64,000 nucleotides of DNA from Actinomycetota bacterium (GCA_003161615.1 PMOB01000006.1:170743-234742), one strand, 5' to 3'. Positions 8,592-16,791 are shown, numbered from the stretch's first letter. The notes: generated by a model not told the origin, from the sequence alone. Made by a program: numbers and translations.

Positions 8592-10399
8592 GCCGCTTCC
8601 TCGAACGGCTGTCGCAAGGCCCACCCGTCGTCGCCGACGGCGGGATGGGCGCGCTGCTCACGAGCGTCGTCCCCGGTCTCCGCTGTCCGGAGGAGGCGAA
8701 CCTCCGCGCGCCCGAGAGCGTGCTCGAGGTGCATCTCAACTTCATCCGCGCGGGCGCGGAGCTGATCGAGACGAACAGCTTCGGCGCGAACCGGGCGAAG
8801 CTCGGCCGCCACTTCCTCGCCGACGAGACCGAGGCGATCAACGCCGCCGCGGTGCGCGTCGCCCGCGAGGCGCGGGAGGTGTCGGGGCGGGAGGTCTTCA
8901 TCGCCGGCTCGATCGGACCGCTCGGAGACGTCGAGCTGCGCGGCCTAGACCCGGCCGAGCTCGTCGCCGAGCAGGCGCGGATCCTCGAGGGCCGCGGCGT
9001 CGACCTGTTCATGGTCGAGACGTTCTTCGAGCTCGACGCGCTCGAGACGGCGCTCGCGGCGGTGCGCTCCGTCTCCTCCCTACCGGTCGTCGCCCTCCTC
9101 ACCTTCGACGCCGACGGCGAGACACTCGCGGGGGTCACTCCGGAGGAGGCGGCGACGCGGTTGCGCCCGCTCGGCCTCGCGGCGTTCGGCGCGAACCACG
9201 GCGCCGGTCCCGCCGCGGCGCTCAGCGCGCTCGCGCGGATGCAGGCGCAGGGAGACGCCGCGCTCGCCGCGCTTCCCAACGTCGGTCTCGCGAGCATGTC
9301 GGGGCAGCGGATCGTCTTCCCCCATGCAACGCCCGCCTACTTCGGCGAGTTCGCGGCAAGGGCGCAGGAGCTTGGCGCGCGGCTGATCGGCGGCTGCTGC
9401 GGGACGACGCCGTCGCAGATCGAGGCGATCCGCGCGGCGGTCGACGAAAAGCGGCGGCCGACAGGCTCGTTCCTCGTCGAGCAGCGAGAAGAGGCGACGC
9501 AACCCGCCGCCGCCAAGACGGAGACGCAGCTCGCGACGCTCCTGCGGAACGGCGAGTTCGTCGTCTCCGTCCAGGTCGACCCGCCGCTCGGGGCGAATCC
9601 GGAGGCGCTGATCGAGACTGCCCGAGCCGTCCGCGATTCGGGCCGCGCGCAGTTCGTCGACGTCAACGACAATCCGCGCGCACGGGCGCGGATGAGCGGG
9701 ATCATGGCCTCGGTCGCGATCGAGCGGTTCACCGGGGTGGAGACGATCCCGCACCTGACTCCGCGCGACATGACGATCACGGGGCTCGAGTCGATCCTGC
9801 TCGGCGCGCACGCCGAGGGCGTCCGCAACATCCTCGCCGTGACGGGCGACCCACCCGAGGCCGGCGACTACCCGGGCACCGGCGCCGTCTACGACGTCGA
9901 CGCGATCGGGCTCGTAGAGCTGATCGCGAGACTCAACGCGGGCGAGGACTGGCACGGCCGCGCGATCGACGCGCCGACCTCGTTCTTCCCCGGCGTCGCC
10001 GTCAACCCGACGGCCGACGACCTCGGGCTCGAGGAGGAACGGTTCCACCGCAAGATCGCCGCCGGCGCGCGCTTCGCGATGACGCAGATCCTCTTCGACC
10101 TCGAGCCGCTCGAGGCGTTCCGGGAGCGGCTCGGCGGCTGGCCGGTACCGGTGCTCGTCGGCGTCTGGCCGATCCGGACGACGGAGACGCTGATTCGCGT
10201 CCACAACGAGGTGCCCGGGATCGTCGTGCCGGAGCACGTGCAGGAGCGATACCGGGCGGCGGGCGCGGATGCGCGCGCGGTCGGACTCGAGGTCGGGCGC
10301 GAGCTGATCGCCGGCGCGCGCGAGCTCGCGCACGGCGTCTACGTCATGGCGCCGTTCCGGCAGCCGCTCAACGTCGTCGAGCTCTTGCCGGAGATCTAG
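8588..10399 (+). CDS. Bifunctional homocysteine S-methyltransferase / methylenetetrahydrofolate reductase
   Basis: 603 residues. Residues ~1-285 form a homocysteine S-methyltransferase barrel (VVADGGMGALLTS, GGCCGTTPSQIEAI) and ~310-603 a methylenetetrahydrofolate reductase barrel (QVDPPLGANPEALIET, ILAVTGDPPEAGDYPG, MTQILFDLEP), the same arrangement as Bacillus YitJ. It would reduce CH2-THF and methylate homocysteine to methionine. The zinc ligands normally are one Cys after an Asn plus a later Cys-Cys pair; here C270-C271 are kept, but the first position reads GANHGAG with His204 in place of Cys. That could still bind zinc or could alter activity. Confidence 0.87.
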   Translation: MSRFLERLSQGPPVVADGGMGALLTSVVPGLRCPEEANLRAPESVLEVHLNFIRAGAELIETNSFGANRAKLGRHFLADETEAINAAAVRVAREAREVSGREVFIAGSIGPLGDVELRGLDPAELVAEQARILEGRGVDLFMVETFFELDALETALAAVRSVSSLPVVALLTFDADGETLAGVTPEEAATRLRPLGLAAFGANHGAGPAAALSALARMQAQGDAALAALPNVGLASMSGQRIVFPHATPAYFGEFAARAQELGARLIGGCCGTTPSQIEAIRAAVDEKRRPTGSFLVEQREEATQPAAAKTETQLATLLRNGEFVVSVQVDPPLGANPEALIETARAVRDSGRAQFVDVNDNPRARARMSGIMASVAIERFTGVETIPHLTPRDMTITGLESILLGAHAEGVRNILAVTGDPPEAGDYPGTGAVYDVDAIGLVELIARLNAGEDWHGRAIDAPTSFFPGVAVNPTADDLGLEEERFHRKIAAGARFAMTQILFDLEPLEAFRERLGGWPVPVLVGVWPIRTTETLIRVHNEVPGIVVPEHVQERYRAAGADARAVGLEVGRELIAGARELAHGVYVMAPFRQPLNVVELLPEI

Positions 10400-11532
10400 G
10401 GCGCGCAGCTCTCGGTGGAGACGGCCTTCCGCCCGGCCTTGGCGAGATCGGCACGGACGATCGAGGCGGGGACGCCGTAGCCGCCCGGAGAGTCCTTCTG
10501 CTTGGCGAAGATCTCGGCCTCCACGGCGCCACTCGTGTCGATCACCGGGCCGCCCGAGTTGCCGGGCTCGATGTTTCCCGCCAGGGCCGTAATCGACCGG
10601 TCTACCGGCCGCCCGAGGGCGTCCTGCGTCAGCGCGTTCGCGGTGCGTCCCACGCGGCCCGGCACCGCAGTCAGCCTCCCGTCGAGCGGATAACCCGTGA
10701 TCGCGGCCGACGCGCCGTCACGCGGGTCGGCGAGGCGAAGCGGCTGCTCGCCGGCGCCGGCGATGCGGAGGATCGCAACGTCGTTGTGGGAGTCGAAGAA
10801 GACGACCACGGCGTCGCGGGCGAAGGTCTCGCCCGGGATGCGGACGATCGTGTCCCGCTCGCCGGCCACGACGTGAGCCGCGGTCACGACGAGGTCGCTG
10901 CTCGCGAACCAGCCGCTTCCCTCCACTCCGACTCCGCAGGCCGTCCCGAGCACCTTGACGACGCGGGTCAGCGACGACCGGATGGCCCGGTTCCGCAGCA
11001 CGCCGGTCGACGGCGGCAGCGTCGGCGCGGCCGGCCCGGCGATGGAGGGGAACGGATCGATCCGCGCGAGGAGGTTGAGGAGCGTGCGCGGCGGCAGGGC
11101 GGCGTCGAGCCGCTGCACGACCCACGAGCGCTGGATGTCCTGGCGGAACCTCGTCTGGCCGGGCGTGAGGAGCGCGACCGCGGCGCCGACCCAGACGACC
11201 GCGAGGCCGGTCGCAGCGCCGAGGAGCAGGCCGCCGGCCGAGTCGAGGTACCGAAGCGGGGTCAGCCGCAGCCCGCCGCGGATCGCGGAGCCGGCGAGGA
11301 GCGCGGCGATCTGGAGGAGCGTGGCGCCGAGCACGGCTCCGACAAGTCCCACGACCGGCGTCCACACGGAGCCGGCGCCGCCGCTGAGGAAGTACGGCGC
11401 GACGCGGGAGCCGGCGTACGCGCCGCCGGCGAGGCCGACGAGGGAGAAGGCGCTGAGGACGAGCCCGCGGCGCAGGCCGGCGAGCGCGGCAAGGACGACG
11501 ATCGCGAGCGCGATCCAGTCGACGAGCGTCAC
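10396..11532 (-). CDS. marP: MarP-like membrane serine protease (CvpA domain plus trypsin-like domain)
   Basis: 378 residues. The first ~165 form four membrane helices of the CvpA/colicin V family; the rest is a periplasmic chymotrypsin-like protease with His220 (TAAHVV), Asp251 (HNDVAIL) and Ser326 (PGNSGGPV). Cys residues in GTACGVGVEGSG and near the C-terminus (STESCAP) sit where M. tuberculosis MarP (Rv3671c) has its activity-controlling disulfide. In mycobacteria MarP is needed for acid and oxidative stress resistance through processing of a peptidoglycan hydrolase. Its stop overlaps the convergent MTHFR fusion, and it is followed on the other side by tRNA-Asp. Confidence 0.85.
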   Translation of the reverse strand: MTLVDWIALAIVVLAALAGLRRGLVLSAFSLVGLAGGAYAGSRVAPYFLSGGAGSVWTPVVGLVGAVLGATLLQIAALLAGSAIRGGLRLTPLRYLDSAGGLLLGAATGLAVVWVGAAVALLTPGQTRFRQDIQRSWVVQRLDAALPPRTLLNLLARIDPFPSIAGPAAPTLPPSTGVLRNRAIRSSLTRVVKVLGTACGVGVEGSGWFASSDLVVTAAHVVAGERDTIVRIPGETFARDAVVVFFDSHNDVAILRIAGAGEQPLRLADPRDGASAAITGYPLDGRLTAVPGRVGRTANALTQDALGRPVDRSITALAGNIEPGNSGGPVIDTSGAVEAEIFAKQKDSPGGYGVPASIVRADLAKAGRKAVSTESCAP

Positions 11533-11590
11533 CGCGGGAGCGTAGTGGCGCGGCCGGTGGACGGGAGCACGGCTACACTGGGCCGACCGC

Positions 11591-11664
11591 GGGGGCGTAG
11601 TTCAGCTGGTTAGAACGCCGGCCTGTCACGCCGGAGGTCGCGGGTTCGAGTCCCGTCGCTCCCG
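11591..11664 (+). tRNA. tRNA-Asp (anticodon GTC)
   Basis: Complete 74-nt cloverleaf without encoded CCA. The acceptor pairs 11591-11597 with 11657-11663 (one G-U), the anticodon arm is CCGGC-loop-GCCGG with GTC at 11625-11627, and the T-arm is GCGGG-TTCGAGT-CCCGT. A plausible -10 box (TACACT, 11574-11579) precedes it. Its 3' half is the crossover region of the integrative element that follows. Confidence 0.97.
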
Positions 11665-11667
11665 TTC
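11628..11667 (+). repeat. attL-like direct repeat (tRNA-Asp 3' end)
   Basis: 40-bp copy starting in the anticodon loop of tRNA-Asp and ending three bases past the discriminator. It is identical to 47953-47992; the two copies diverge immediately on both sides. Confidence 0.88.
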
Positions 11668-11968
11668 TTCTCGCTCGAAGGTCGCCATGCCGGAGCGGGC
11701 GCCCATCTGGGCTGCTTCGCCGCGAGCCGCTCCATCGCAGTGACCACAGGCTCGGCGCGCGAACGGTCAAGCGCGGACCGATCTGGAATTGGGTTCGTTT
11801 CGAATATCGCCCGGGAAGCACCGTACGTTGTCTAATCCGACAACATACCCTCATCCCTCGGATGGGGGAATTCGCTTGAAATTGACCGCCCCAGTACCAC
11901 GAAAACGACGCCGGCGACGCCTTCCCTGTGCCGGGGCAATCCTGTCCTGGGGGACAACGAGGTGGAAG
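11665..11968. other. Non-coding stretch between tRNA-Asp and the 12-kb gene
   Basis: 304 bases with no convincing gene. It contains a small inverted repeat, GTTGTC at 11827-11832 with GACAAC at 11839-11844, about 125 bp before the next gene, which could be an operator or a weak hairpin. The GAGGTGG element at about 11960-11966 is the ribosome-binding site of the next gene. Confidence 0.5.
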
Positions 11969-12607
11969 ATGGCCACGGAGAAGCAGATTGCGGCGAGTCG
12001 CGCCAACGGCAAGCTGTCACGCGGACCGAAGACGCCCGCAGGAAAGGCGCGGGCACGCCTGAACGCTCTCAAGACGGGACTCTCTGCAGCGGACAGCATG
12101 ATCGTCCTGCTGCCGGGCGAGAGCCAGTACGAGTTCGATGCGCAACGGGAACTGCTGCTTGCGGATCTCGAGCCGGTCGGCGCTCGCGAGGAGCGTCTTG
12201 CGGCGGAGGTGATCGACCTTACGTGGCGCCTACGTCGCGCTTCGAAGATCGAGCAGGGCATCCTCGTCCAGGGCGTCTCGGACGCCGACGAGGGCTACCT
12301 GACCGGAATCAAGCAGATGTTGGAGGTAACACACGCTGAGGTGATGCTGAGGGCCGCGGGGATCAAGGATCCGCAGGCGGTCGCCGAGGTCACCGACGCC
12401 GAACTCCACGAACAGCTCGAGGACATGATCGCCAAGGCTCGTGGCGAGAAGGAGACGGGTGAGGCTCGCCTCGGCGCCGCCTTCATGATTCATGCGGACG
12501 CATTCACGAGGCACAGCCGGTATGAGACTGCGCTCTTCAACCGCAGGAATCGGTTGCTCGAGATGCTCTCGGCACTGCAGGCGGAACGCCGTGGAGACGA
12601 CAGCTGA
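11969..12607 (+). CDS. Hypothetical protein with a basic 'RANGKLSRGPKTPAGKARAR' N-terminus
   Basis: 212 residues from ATG 11969, which has a strong ribosome-binding site. The N-terminal pattern (a short helix, RANG..SRGPKTPAGKARARLNALKTGL) is shared by a widespread family of uncharacterised proteins often present in several copies per genome; the remainder is helical and charged, ending LSALQAERRGDDS. I know of no assigned function. A truncated paralogue of its last ~75 residues occurs at 33470-33703, and an 18-bp sequence downstream of both copies is identical, so the family seems to travel with the mobile DNA here. The basic N-terminus would suit nucleic-acid binding (speculative). Confidence 0.7.
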   Translation: MATEKQIAASRANGKLSRGPKTPAGKARARLNALKTGLSAADSMIVLLPGESQYEFDAQRELLLADLEPVGAREERLAAEVIDLTWRLRRASKIEQGILVQGVSDADEGYLTGIKQMLEVTHAEVMLRAAGIKDPQAVAEVTDAELHEQLEDMIAKARGEKETGEARLGAAFMIHADAFTRHSRYETALFNRRNRLLEMLSALQAERRGDDS

Positions 12608-12682
12608 TCGATTGCTGGAACGACCGAACTGACGGCTCGACCGTGGCGTGCAAAGCCCGATCTGCACGCCACGACGAGCTCC

Positions 12683-12733
12683 GCTCGCTCGGTAGCCCCG
12701 AGTAGAATTCGATACATCGACTACCGAGCGAGC
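12683..12733. terminator. Perfect 13-bp inverted repeat after the 12-kb gene
   Basis: GCTCGCTCGGTAG at 12683-12695 pairs with CTACCGAGCGAGC at 12721-12733 around a 25-nt loop that contains the 18-bp shared sequence (12703-12720). It lies about 75 bp after the stop. It could be a terminator or a recombination/regulatory structure; no T-run follows. Confidence 0.45.
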
Positions 12734-12794
12734 CGGCTTGATTCCAATGTTGAGCTCCGGGAAGCATGGGCGATCCTCGGCACCCGAGACTTTT

Positions 12795-13130
12795 CTAGTG
12801 GCGGTTGAAGGCGAGTCGGCGCAGCTCGGCGACAGCCTGGTCCGGGGGCGTCCAGGTACTGCCTTCTATCGGCGTCTCCGAGGTGCCGCCGAAGACGACC
12901 GGCCACACGCGCGTTGCGCCGCAGGCGCCGCACAGCAGCGGCGAGCGGGACATGTCGAGACCGGGCCGCCTCATCCGACCCTCCATCAGTGCCGGCACGC
13001 CGCACGCCCAGCAGGCGTCGCCGGTCGGCCACCACCAGACCGCGTACGGCCAGCTCGACCCGGTGATCCGCAGAAGCCGGATCCAGGGCGGGCGCTCACG
13101 GCGCTGCTCCACGCTGGAAGGCGGCCTCAA
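12795..13130 (-). CDS. Small zinc-ribbon-like protein of unknown function
   Basis: 111 residues from a TTG start that overlaps the stop of the preceding small membrane-protein gene (TTGA). Two CxxC pairs (DACWACGVPAL and LLCGACGATRVW) are spaced like a zinc ribbon; aromatic-rich segments surround them (SSWPYAVWWWPTG). No family recognised. The coupling to the membrane-protein gene is the best argument that it is real. Confidence 0.5.
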   Translation of the reverse strand: MRPPSSVEQRRERPPWIRLLRITGSSWPYAVWWWPTGDACWACGVPALMEGRMRRPGLDMSRSPLLCGACGATRVWPVVFGGTSETPIEGSTWTPPDQAVAELRRLAFNRH

Positions 13131-13384
13131 CGGCGACTCTCGAGTCCCAGGAGCGCGATGTGGCCGATGATCGGGATGACGGCGGCGACCAGCAGCCCGG
13201 CGCGCACCGACCGGCCCTTCGCGACCATGATCAGCCCGCCCACGAGCGGGCCGACGACGTAGAGGGCGAAGCCGACGGCGAGCCCGGCGGGCGCCGCGCC
13301 GCCCGAGAAGGCGGCGAGCACAGCGAGCGGGAGCAGGAGCCAGAGGAAGTCGGCGGAGCTGGGATCGCGCGCGCCGCCGCTCAC
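13127..13384 (-). CDS. Small two- or three-helix membrane protein
   Basis: 85 residues from GTG 13384, chosen because a GCGGAG element sits ~7 nt upstream; a TTG at 13411 is the alternative. Hydrophobic segments ADFLWLLLPLAVLAAFSG, AGLAVGFALYVVGPLVGGLIM and AGLLVAAVIPIIGHIALLGL leave little soluble sequence. Unknown function. It overlaps the zinc-ribbon-like gene, forming a two-gene unit inside the element. Confidence 0.5.
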   Translation of the reverse strand: MSGGARDPSSADFLWLLLPLAVLAAFSGGAAPAGLAVGFALYVVGPLVGGLIMVAKGRSVRAGLLVAAVIPIIGHIALLGLESRR

Positions 13385-13597
13385 GTGGGCTCCGCGGCGT
13401 CGTCGAGCCAAACCTTCACGAGTATCTCGGCAAAGCGGTCGTTACCTCGCGCATCGTTGTCAGCAAAACGCCGAACGACGGCGCCCTATTTCCGGGCAGC
13501 AAGCTGCCGCGCCGGCGCGACCCGCAAAACAGGGAAGACCGAGTGACTCGACAGCGTTCTTAGCGATGACAACAGCGGGAGGGAGTCTCGAGTACGG

Positions 13598-13720
13598 GTG
13601 AGGCACGAAACATCGTCACAGCTGACCCTGACAACCGGGGTATCGACGTCCGCCATCGGCAACGACATCCCTGCCGCTGCGATCGTCTCGGTGGCCACAC
13701 CGCCGTATGAGCTCCGTCTC
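13598..13720 (+). pseudogene. Remnant of an integrase N-terminus
   Basis: The first ~40 codons after GTG 13598 (HETSSQLTLTTGVSTSAIG) resemble the N-terminus of the intact integrase at 33832 (APSSQLVLTKVSTSTVGVD); similarity is also visible in the DNA. A GGGAGG ribosome-binding site is present. After about 40 residues similarity stops and a tRNA 3' fragment follows, so the rest of the integrase gene has been lost or replaced. Confidence 0.5.
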
Positions 13721-13726
13721 GCCCAG

Positions 13727-13760
13727 CCGGAGGTCGCCGGTTCGAGTCCGGCTAGTTCCA
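13727..13760 (+). repeat. 3' fragment of a second, different tRNA gene
   Basis: The sequence from CCGGAGGTC through a T-arm (GCCGG-TTCGAGT-CCGGC) and an acceptor 3' strand TAGTTCC-A is a tRNA 3' end, but no 5' half precedes it. It is distinct from tRNA-Asp, so it is not part of the 40-bp repeat. Probably an attachment-site remnant carried in by an older element. Confidence 0.65.
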
Positions 13761-13867
13761 TCCGTTGTGGAATCACAACGAGTTCCCTGCAAACGGGCCA
13801 GTTATCGGGTCTCATCGCTCGCGAAGGAAAGGTGGCAGGTACGAACCCTCGATCGAGTCGACTGTAG

Positions 13868-14185
13868 GGTTCACAATCCGGCCCCACCAGCCAAACGTCC
13901 GCCGGTCACGTTGCCCTTCTCTTGCACTGGAACGGGCAGAGCTGGCAGGTCACGCCGGGCGCAACCCCACAGATGACGGATGGCTGGCCGACCATCGCAG
14001 CCGCCTGGGAAGGCTCAGCCTGGGCGATCGGCGACTGCCGGGTCGACAACATCATCGTCCAGTGGACACACGGGGCATGGGTCATCGCACCGCATCCTCC
14101 TGACCACCACTGGCGCACCAACCTGCCGGCCAAGTTCCGCCGCCGACACCTACCAACGTGCGCATCCCCTGCCGCAGGCGGATAG
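13868..14185 (+). pseudogene. Fragment of a secreted Trp-rich repeat protein
   Basis: An open stretch without a proper start encodes HVALLLHWNGQSWQVTPG and AAAWEGSAWAIGDCRVDNIIV, the W-N-G-x-S-W repeat style of large secreted actinobacterial proteins. Only one or two repeats remain, then a stop. Best read as a truncated gene at a rearrangement junction. Confidence 0.4.
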
Positions 14186-14199
14186 CCCGGTCTCTGCCG

Positions 14200-14234
14200 C
14201 TAGGCGGAACGCTAGTGCGGGATCGCAGGGTGAT
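14200..14234 (+). promoter_or_regulatory. Shared regulatory motif upstream of the CDF gene
   Basis: CTAGGCGGAACGCTAG at 14200-14215 with conserved downstream flank (TGCGGGATCGCAGGGTGA). The same module, in inverted orientation, precedes the SHOCT gene at 17165-17201 with 15 of 16 core bases identical and a matching flank. The two CTAG half-sites suggest an operator bound by a dimeric, perhaps metal-responsive, regulator. Confidence 0.45.
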
Positions 14235-14357
14235 GGCTTGTCGTTGGCCGTTCCGCCTCCGACTGGGACGCGTGGCTCAGGGCGATTCGAGGCTCGGTAC
14301 GGTTCGACTGTGAGCCATCTGAAGGCGGCTGACGGCACTGTCCTATGCGATCACCTG

Positions 14358-15068
14358 ATGGGAGCGCACGAGGACGACCACGACGGGCACGGCCATTCGC
14401 ACGGTCTTGTCGATCGTTCGATCCTGCGCTCCCGCGCTGGGGTCAAGGCGGTGGCCGCGAGCTTGGCGATCCTCGGCGTCGCGGCCGGGGCGCAGTTAGC
14501 GATCTTCGCGTTCTCGCACTCCGTCGCTCTGCTCGCCGACCTGATCCACAACTTCGGCGATGCGCTCACCGCGGTGCCACTGGGTATCGCCTTCTTCCTC
14601 CGCAGCGTGCGCGGCGAGAGGCTTGCCGGGCTCGCGGTGGTGCTTGCGATCTTCGTCTCCGCCTGCGTCGCGTTCTACGTGACAGTGATGCGCTTCATCC
14701 ACCCGCAGCACCTGACCCACCTGTGGGTGCTGGCGGCGTCCGGTGTGATCGGCTTCGTCGGCAACGAGCTCGCCGCTCAGGTGCGATTGAGTGCGGGCCG
14801 GCGACTGGCAAGCGCGGCGATGGTTGCCGACGGCAATCACGCTCGCATCGACGGTTTCGTCTCGCTCGGCGTAGTCGCGAGTGCGGCGGTTGTTGCGTTG
14901 GGAGCACAGGTCGCCGACCCGATCATCGGCCTCGCGATCACGCTCGTGATCCTGAAGATCACCTGGGACTCCTGGAACACCGTGCGCAAGGCGGAGATCG
15001 ACCTCGACCACATCGACGACGACCATAAGCACGAGCACCACGACCACGACCACGACCACGACGGCTGA
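14358..15068 (+). CDS. Cation diffusion facilitator family transporter (Zn/Co/Ni efflux type)
   Basis: 236 residues from ATG 14358 (an in-frame GTG at 14310 is the alternative). The termini are His-rich (EDDHDGHGHSHG; HKHEHHDHDHDHDG), typical metal-binding tails of CDF exporters. The two transport-site motifs are seen as HNxxD in LLADLIHNFGDAL and HxxxD in DGNHARIDGFVSLG, with about six membrane helices. It exports divalent metals such as Zn or Co by proton exchange. The C-terminal cytoplasmic domain found in CzcD is short or missing. It is convergent with a second CDF gene. Confidence 0.85.
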   Translation: MGAHEDDHDGHGHSHGLVDRSILRSRAGVKAVAASLAILGVAAGAQLAIFAFSHSVALLADLIHNFGDALTAVPLGIAFFLRSVRGERLAGLAVVLAIFVSACVAFYVTVMRFIHPQHLTHLWVLAASGVIGFVGNELAAQVRLSAGRRLASAAMVADGNHARIDGFVSLGVVASAAVVALGAQVADPIIGLAITLVILKITWDSWNTVRKAEIDLDHIDDDHKHEHHDHDHDHDG

Positions 15069-15086
15069 CTACGGCTACGGCTAGGA

Positions 15087-16028
15087 CTAGGGCTGGCGCT
15101 GTTCGCGCGTAGTGCTGGTGATGCTGAGCAGCCCTTGGTCAGGAGCATGATCGACCTGCAAGGTGGTGTGCTCGATGCCGAAGCGCTCGTCTAGGAGCCG
15201 TTCGAGTTCGCGGCGGATCGCGTGGCAGTCGTCGCCCTGGTGGACGAGCACGTGTGCGGAGAGGGAGGGGAAGCCGGAGCTGATCTGCCACACGTGTAGG
15301 TCGTGGATGTTCTCGACATGCGGGTGGGCGGCGACGGCGGCACCGATCTCCTCGACGCTCGCCCCCTCCGGGGCGGCTTCGAGTAGGACGCGGCCGGAGT
15401 CGCGCAGGAGGCCCCAGGCGGAGCGGAGCATGACCGCGGCGATGAAGAGGGCGGCGACGCCGTCGGCGCGTGTCCAGCCGGTGGCGAGGATGACTGCCCC
15501 GGCGATCGCGGTCGCGATGAAGGCGATCAGGTCGGTGAGGATGTGCTGGAAGCTGCCCTCGACGTTCATCGACTCGCGATTTGCTTTCGCGAGCTGCCAG
15601 CTCGCCGCCAGGTTGACTGCGATCCCAACGAGGGCGACGACGAGGATCGCCGTCCCCGCTGCGGCGGGGGGTGTGACGAGCCGGTGGACGCCTTCGTAGA
15701 CGATCAGCCCGGCGAGGACGAGCAGGGTGGCGCCGTTTGCTTGTGCGGAAAGGATCTCGGAGCGCTTGAGACCGAAGGTGAGGTTGCCGCCGGAGGGACG
15801 GCGCATGAGCTGAATGACGACGAGCGACATGACGAGCGCGCCCGCGTCGGTGAGCATGTGTGCGGCATCCGAGAGCAGAGCGAGCGAGTGGGCGAGGATG
15901 CCGACGACGACTTCGACGGCCATGAATGAGACGATCAGGGCAAGAGCGACCGAGAGTCGCTTGGCGTCTGTGCTCTCGCTGGCGCCGTGCGCATGCCCGC
16001 CGTGGTCGTGGCTGCGGACCGCGGTCAC
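15087..16028 (-). CDS. czcD: CzcD-like cation diffusion facilitator
   Basis: 313 residues with an N-terminal His cluster (SHDHGGHAHG), six membrane helices and CDF metal-site motifs HxxxD (LLSDAAHMLTDAGAL) and HILTD (FQHILTDLIAFI), followed by a cytoplasmic dimerisation domain (GASVEEIGAAVAAHPHVENIHDLHVWQISSG). This is the standard bacterial CzcD/ZitB arrangement for Zn/Cd/Co efflux. GTG start. Together with the flanking transporters it forms a heavy-metal resistance module inside the element. Confidence 0.9.
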   Translation of the reverse strand: MTAVRSHDHGGHAHGASESTDAKRLSVALALIVSFMAVEVVVGILAHSLALLSDAAHMLTDAGALVMSLVVIQLMRRPSGGNLTFGLKRSEILSAQANGATLLVLAGLIVYEGVHRLVTPPAAAGTAILVVALVGIAVNLAASWQLAKANRESMNVEGSFQHILTDLIAFIATAIAGAVILATGWTRADGVAALFIAAVMLRSAWGLLRDSGRVLLEAAPEGASVEEIGAAVAAHPHVENIHDLHVWQISSGFPSLSAHVLVHQGDDCHAIRRELERLLDERFGIEHTTLQVDHAPDQGLLSITSTTREQRQP

Positions 16029-16090
16029 CGGGTCACGGTAGCGACGGACAGGCGAGGCGTTGTTGCTTTCGGGCCACGTACGCTGCCGTC

Positions 16091-16741
16091 GTGAGCGTCA
16101 CCGTCGAGCATCAGCGGCGGCTGGGCGTGCCGCCGTTGGAGGAGCGGGCGGCGCTTGAGCGGCGGGCGAAACTGCTCGCCTGGAGCGGAAACGCTTGGCA
16201 TGTGGTCGAGTTCGGGATCGCGCTCGGCGCCGGTATCGCGGCCGGGTCGATCGCGCTCATCGCGTTCGGTGGAGACAGCCTCGTGGAACTCGGCTCCGGA
16301 GGAATCATCGTCTGGCTATTCAGCAACAGCCGCGGCGCCTCGCAGATCGCCGAGCGGCGGGCACAGCAGATGATCGCCGTGAGCTACGCGCTCCTCGTCG
16401 TCTACATCGGCGCCGAGTCGATTCGCGACCTCGCAGGCTCCCACCACCCCGGTGTGAGCTGGGTCGGTGTCGGTCTCGCCGCGTTCACGGCTCCGACGAT
16501 GCCGCTGCTCGCGCGCGCGAAGCGCCGAGTCGGGCGAGCGCTGAACTCGTCTGCGACCGTCAGCGAGGCAGGCCAGAACACGATCTGCGCCTACCTCTCG
16601 GTCGCGCTCCTTGTCGGGCTGCTCGCGAACGCGCTCGCGGGCTGGTGGTGGGCTGACCCCTCGGCGGCGCTCGTCATCGCGGTTGTCGCGCTTAACGAAG
16701 AGCGGAAGTCGTGGCGCGGCGAGTCGTGCGAATGCTGCTAG
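16091..16741 (+). CDS. CDF-superfamily-like cation transporter lacking the C-terminal domain
   Basis: 216 residues from GTG 16091, with about five or six hydrophobic helices. IALIAFGGDSLVELGSGGI corresponds to the CDF helix-2 site (GxDSxxE in place of HxxxD), and WWWADPSAALVIA to helix 5; it ends in a Cys-rich tail (ESCECC) that could bind soft metals. It belongs with the group of 'cation transporter' proteins common in actinobacteria that differ from CzcD in metal-site residues, so specificity is uncertain. Confidence 0.7.
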   Translation: MSVTVEHQRRLGVPPLEERAALERRAKLLAWSGNAWHVVEFGIALGAGIAAGSIALIAFGGDSLVELGSGGIIVWLFSNSRGASQIAERRAQQMIAVSYALLVVYIGAESIRDLAGSHHPGVSWVGVGLAAFTAPTMPLLARAKRRVGRALNSSATVSEAGQNTICAYLSVALLVGLLANALAGWWWADPSAALVIAVVALNEERKSWRGESCECC

Positions 16742-16791
16742 CCCGTCAACAAACACGGCGAGCAGTCGGCATGCGTCCTACTCCTGGAGAC

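Noticed and set aside
11573..11854. Antisense frame over tRNA-Asp containing TGLEPATSGV
   Set aside because: GLEPATS-type peptides arise from translating the complement of the tRNA T-arm. They are well-known false genes. The same artefact at 13486-13887 reveals the second tRNA fragment rather than a protein.
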